Source of the DNA: JAEUMD01 sp050246945
GTDB taxonomy: Bacteria; Pseudomonadota; Alphaproteobacteria; Rhizobiales; Hyphomicrobiaceae
Assembly: GCA_050246945.1 (NCBI GenBank)
Contig: JBFWVC010000010.1
Span: 1-64,000 of the forward strand
Length of the DNA: 64,000 nt
Direction: 5' to 3'
Shown one piece after another: positions 62,459-64,000 of this stretch. Position 1 is the stretch's first letter; each line of letters starts with the position of its first letter. The notes under the pieces were generated by a model. That model did not search any database, was not told the DNA's origin, and worked only from the letters and a program-made list of their open reading frames with translations. Both the position numbers and the translations under genes were made by a program.

Positions 62459-64000
62459 ATGAGCGGTGGGATGTTTGTGCGTCGTGTCCTAGAGTTTTCA
62501 GCGTTGGCTGCGGGGGTCTTGGTCGCATGCAATGTTGCGAGCGACGTCAAATCGGGGCTCCCTGACGGGCATGCGTCGGTTCTATTGGCCAGTATTGGCG
62601 ACCTTTGGGCTGCCATCGAGCCAAGCAGTCTTGCAGCCGTCAAGCGCGCGATCGAAGCTAACGCATTGACAAATCTATGGAAGCAAGTCACTCAGACGCT
62701 TCTGGCCACGCCACTATTGGTATTCACAGCACTCCTCGTATTGGTTGGCTATCTGATCGGCATGAACCGACGCTCCGTGCTTTCTGGGCTCCTTGTCGCC
62801 TCAGTTGCGCTGGGGGCTTTTGATCTCTTCGGGCGCGAACAGTCACTCCTGGTGGCGCCCTTGAGCGAAGCATGGGCACGAGTCTGGTCCGTATGGGGGG
62901 GCACGGAGCACGGTCCAGTGGCTGAGGGGTGGGGCGGCATCCTTGGCATGCCAGCCCTGATCTACATTGGCCTGGCAGGTCTCGTTTACGCGCTGTCAGT
63001 TCAGGGCGTCCTCAATCGCGGCAATCGCCACAGAGCCGAACGCGGGAGCGAAGATGCAGGCGAGGTTATCGCCTTAGCTCAGCCAACAAACGGATCCGAA
63101 AAGTCGGAACTGGCGGCGGCCATCGCGCAACTGCGTGGAAGCTTCATCAAGGTTGCTTTGTTCAGTGGCGTAATCAACGTCTTGATGTTGACCGGCGCCT
63201 TTTTCATGCTCCAGGTCTACGACCGCGTGCTGCCAAGCCGCAGCGTGCCCACACTCATTGCACTGGCGCTGCTTACCGCGGGGTTGTTTGCGACCCTGGC
63301 GCTGCTGGACATGATCCGAAGCCGCATCCTCGTGCGCATCGGCTTGTCCTTGGATGAGTCCTTGAGCGCGCGGCTCTACAAAATTGTCGTACGCTTGCCG
63401 CTTCGGGTCGGCCATAAGAACGATGGCATGCAACCCTTGCGGGATCTCGATTCCGTACGCGGGTTCTTGTCAAGCACTGGCCCGACCGCACTGTTCGATC
63501 TGCCGTGGATGCCGCTCTATTTGGGCATCATCTATGCGTTTCATCCAGCGCTCGGAATCACTGCTCTCGTTGGCGCGATCTTATTGATCATCCTCACGGT
63601 GGTTACTGACGGGCTGGCGCGGCGACCAATGCGCGACGCGTCCCAAGTCGGGTTGACGCGGTTTGGTCTTGCAGAAGCAGGGCGGCGCAACACCGAAGTC
63701 TTGACGGTCCTCGGCATGGTTGATCGTTTCACCGGACGATGGGAAGCTGCCAATCGCACCTTTTTGGACCGCCATCGGCAGGCCAGTGATGTCACCGGGA
63801 GTTTCAGCTCGGTCACCAAGGCCCTGAGGATGTTGCTGCAGTCGGCCGTCCTTGGCATCGGTGCGTATCTCGTCATCATTCAAGCGGCCACGGCAGGCAT
63901 TATCATTGCGGCAACCATCCTGACGGCGCGTGCTCTTGCGCCGATCGATATTGCGATCGCGAATTGGAAAGGCTTTATCGGTGCACGGCAGAGTTGGCAT
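62459..64000 (+). CDS. Type I secretion ABC transporter permease/ATPase, N-terminal part (cut by window edge)
   Basis: The open frame from ATG 62459 (MSGGMFVRRVLEFSALAAGV) runs to the window edge: 514 codons without a stop. From residue 225 it matches PrsD/HlyB-type transporters: LRGSFIKVALFSGVINVLML, FFMLQVYDRVLPSRSVPTL and SLDESLSARLYKIVVRLPL. The membrane domain continues to the end, and the ATPase domain must lie beyond. The first ~220 residues are extra for this family and hold several hydrophobic spans (TPLLVFTALLVLVGYLIG, ALIYIGLAGLVYALSVQG). Its cargo is unknown; adhesins, glycanases or peptides are possible. Confidence 0.88.
   Translation, partial: MSGGMFVRRVLEFSALAAGVLVACNVASDVKSGLPDGHASVLLASIGDLWAAIEPSSLAAVKRAIEANALTNLWKQVTQTLLATPLLVFTALLVLVGYLIGMNRRSVLSGLLVASVALGAFDLFGREQSLLVAPLSEAWARVWSVWGGTEHGPVAEGWGGILGMPALIYIGLAGLVYALSVQGVLNRGNRHRAERGSEDAGEVIALAQPTNGSEKSELAAAIAQLRGSFIKVALFSGVINVLMLTGAFFMLQVYDRVLPSRSVPTLIALALLTAGLFATLALLDMIRSRILVRIGLSLDESLSARLYKIVVRLPLRVGHKNDGMQPLRDLDSVRGFLSSTGPTALFDLPWMPLYLGIIYAFHPALGITALVGAILLIILTVVTDGLARRPMRDASQVGLTRFGLAEAGRRNTEVLTVLGMVDRFTGRWEAANRTFLDRHRQASDVTGSFSSVTKALRMLLQSAVLGIGAYLVIIQAATAGIIIAATILTARALAPIDIAIANWKGFIGARQSWH

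Overview
The window looks like a chromosome segment of an alphaproteobacterium of the order Hyphomicrobiales (Rhizobiales), possibly Hyphomicrobium-like. The evidence is the high GC content, the ccoNOQP/ccoGHIS (fixNOQP/fixGHIS) layout with a FixK-type regulator, class I PhaC, an Omp25/31-type beta-barrel protein, and the aminotransferase-hom-glpX-recJ order. The genus is inferred, not shown.

Bases 1-27,867 are mostly conserved core. At the left edge is the tail of an IS481-type transposase and one copy of a ~120-bp repeat. The minus-strand ccoG-ccoH-ccoI-ccoS assembly operon follows, then a second repeat copy, then ccoN-ccoO-ccoQ-ccoP, which make the cbb3 oxidase. A perfect FNR/FixK box (8879-8892) lies upstream of ccoN. 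Nearby are a FixK-like Crp/Fnr regulator, an OmpR-type response regulator and a PAS hybrid histidine kinase, which together suggest low-oxygen control of this oxidase. Next come a GNAT-fused acyl-CoA synthetase, metY, phaC, an aminotransferase, hom, glpX, recJ and a tRNA-Glu.

Bases 27,868-31,400 follow the tRNA and look like an integrated-element remnant: three 11-bp tandem repeats, an excisionase-like HTH protein, an unknown protein, an AEP-type primase/replication protein and a 20-bp perfect palindrome. I see no integrase.

Bases 31,400-61,000 are an accessory cell-surface and exopolysaccharide region mixed with gene debris. Intact genes include a NusG/RfaH-like antiterminator, an outer-membrane beta-barrel, an exported small protein, a SPOR protein, VanZ, a pyruvyl transferase, a GT25, a PP-loop/Mur-ligase pair, a second Crp/Fnr regulator, a NUDIX hydrolase and a YdcF protein. 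Also intact are a three-gene unit (Tat-like small peptide, PqqD-HprK-like kinase, nucleotidyltransferase), a GT4 glycosyltransferase, manC, fcl and gmd. The last three convert mannose-1-phosphate to GDP-L-fucose. Broken genes include a Mur-ligase 3' duplicate, an H-NS tail, toxin-antitoxin ruins, a cytochrome c that has lost a haem cysteine, and a frameshifted rfbB with mutated catalytic residues.

Bases 61,000-64,000 hold two overlapping small genes, a dead IS3 orfA, and the start of a type I secretion ABC transporter with an unusual ~220-residue N-terminal extension, cut by the window edge.

The two best candidates for undescribed systems are the peptide-kinase-nucleotidyltransferase unit (52,632-55,116) and the PP-loop/Mur-ligase pair (41,978-44,618).
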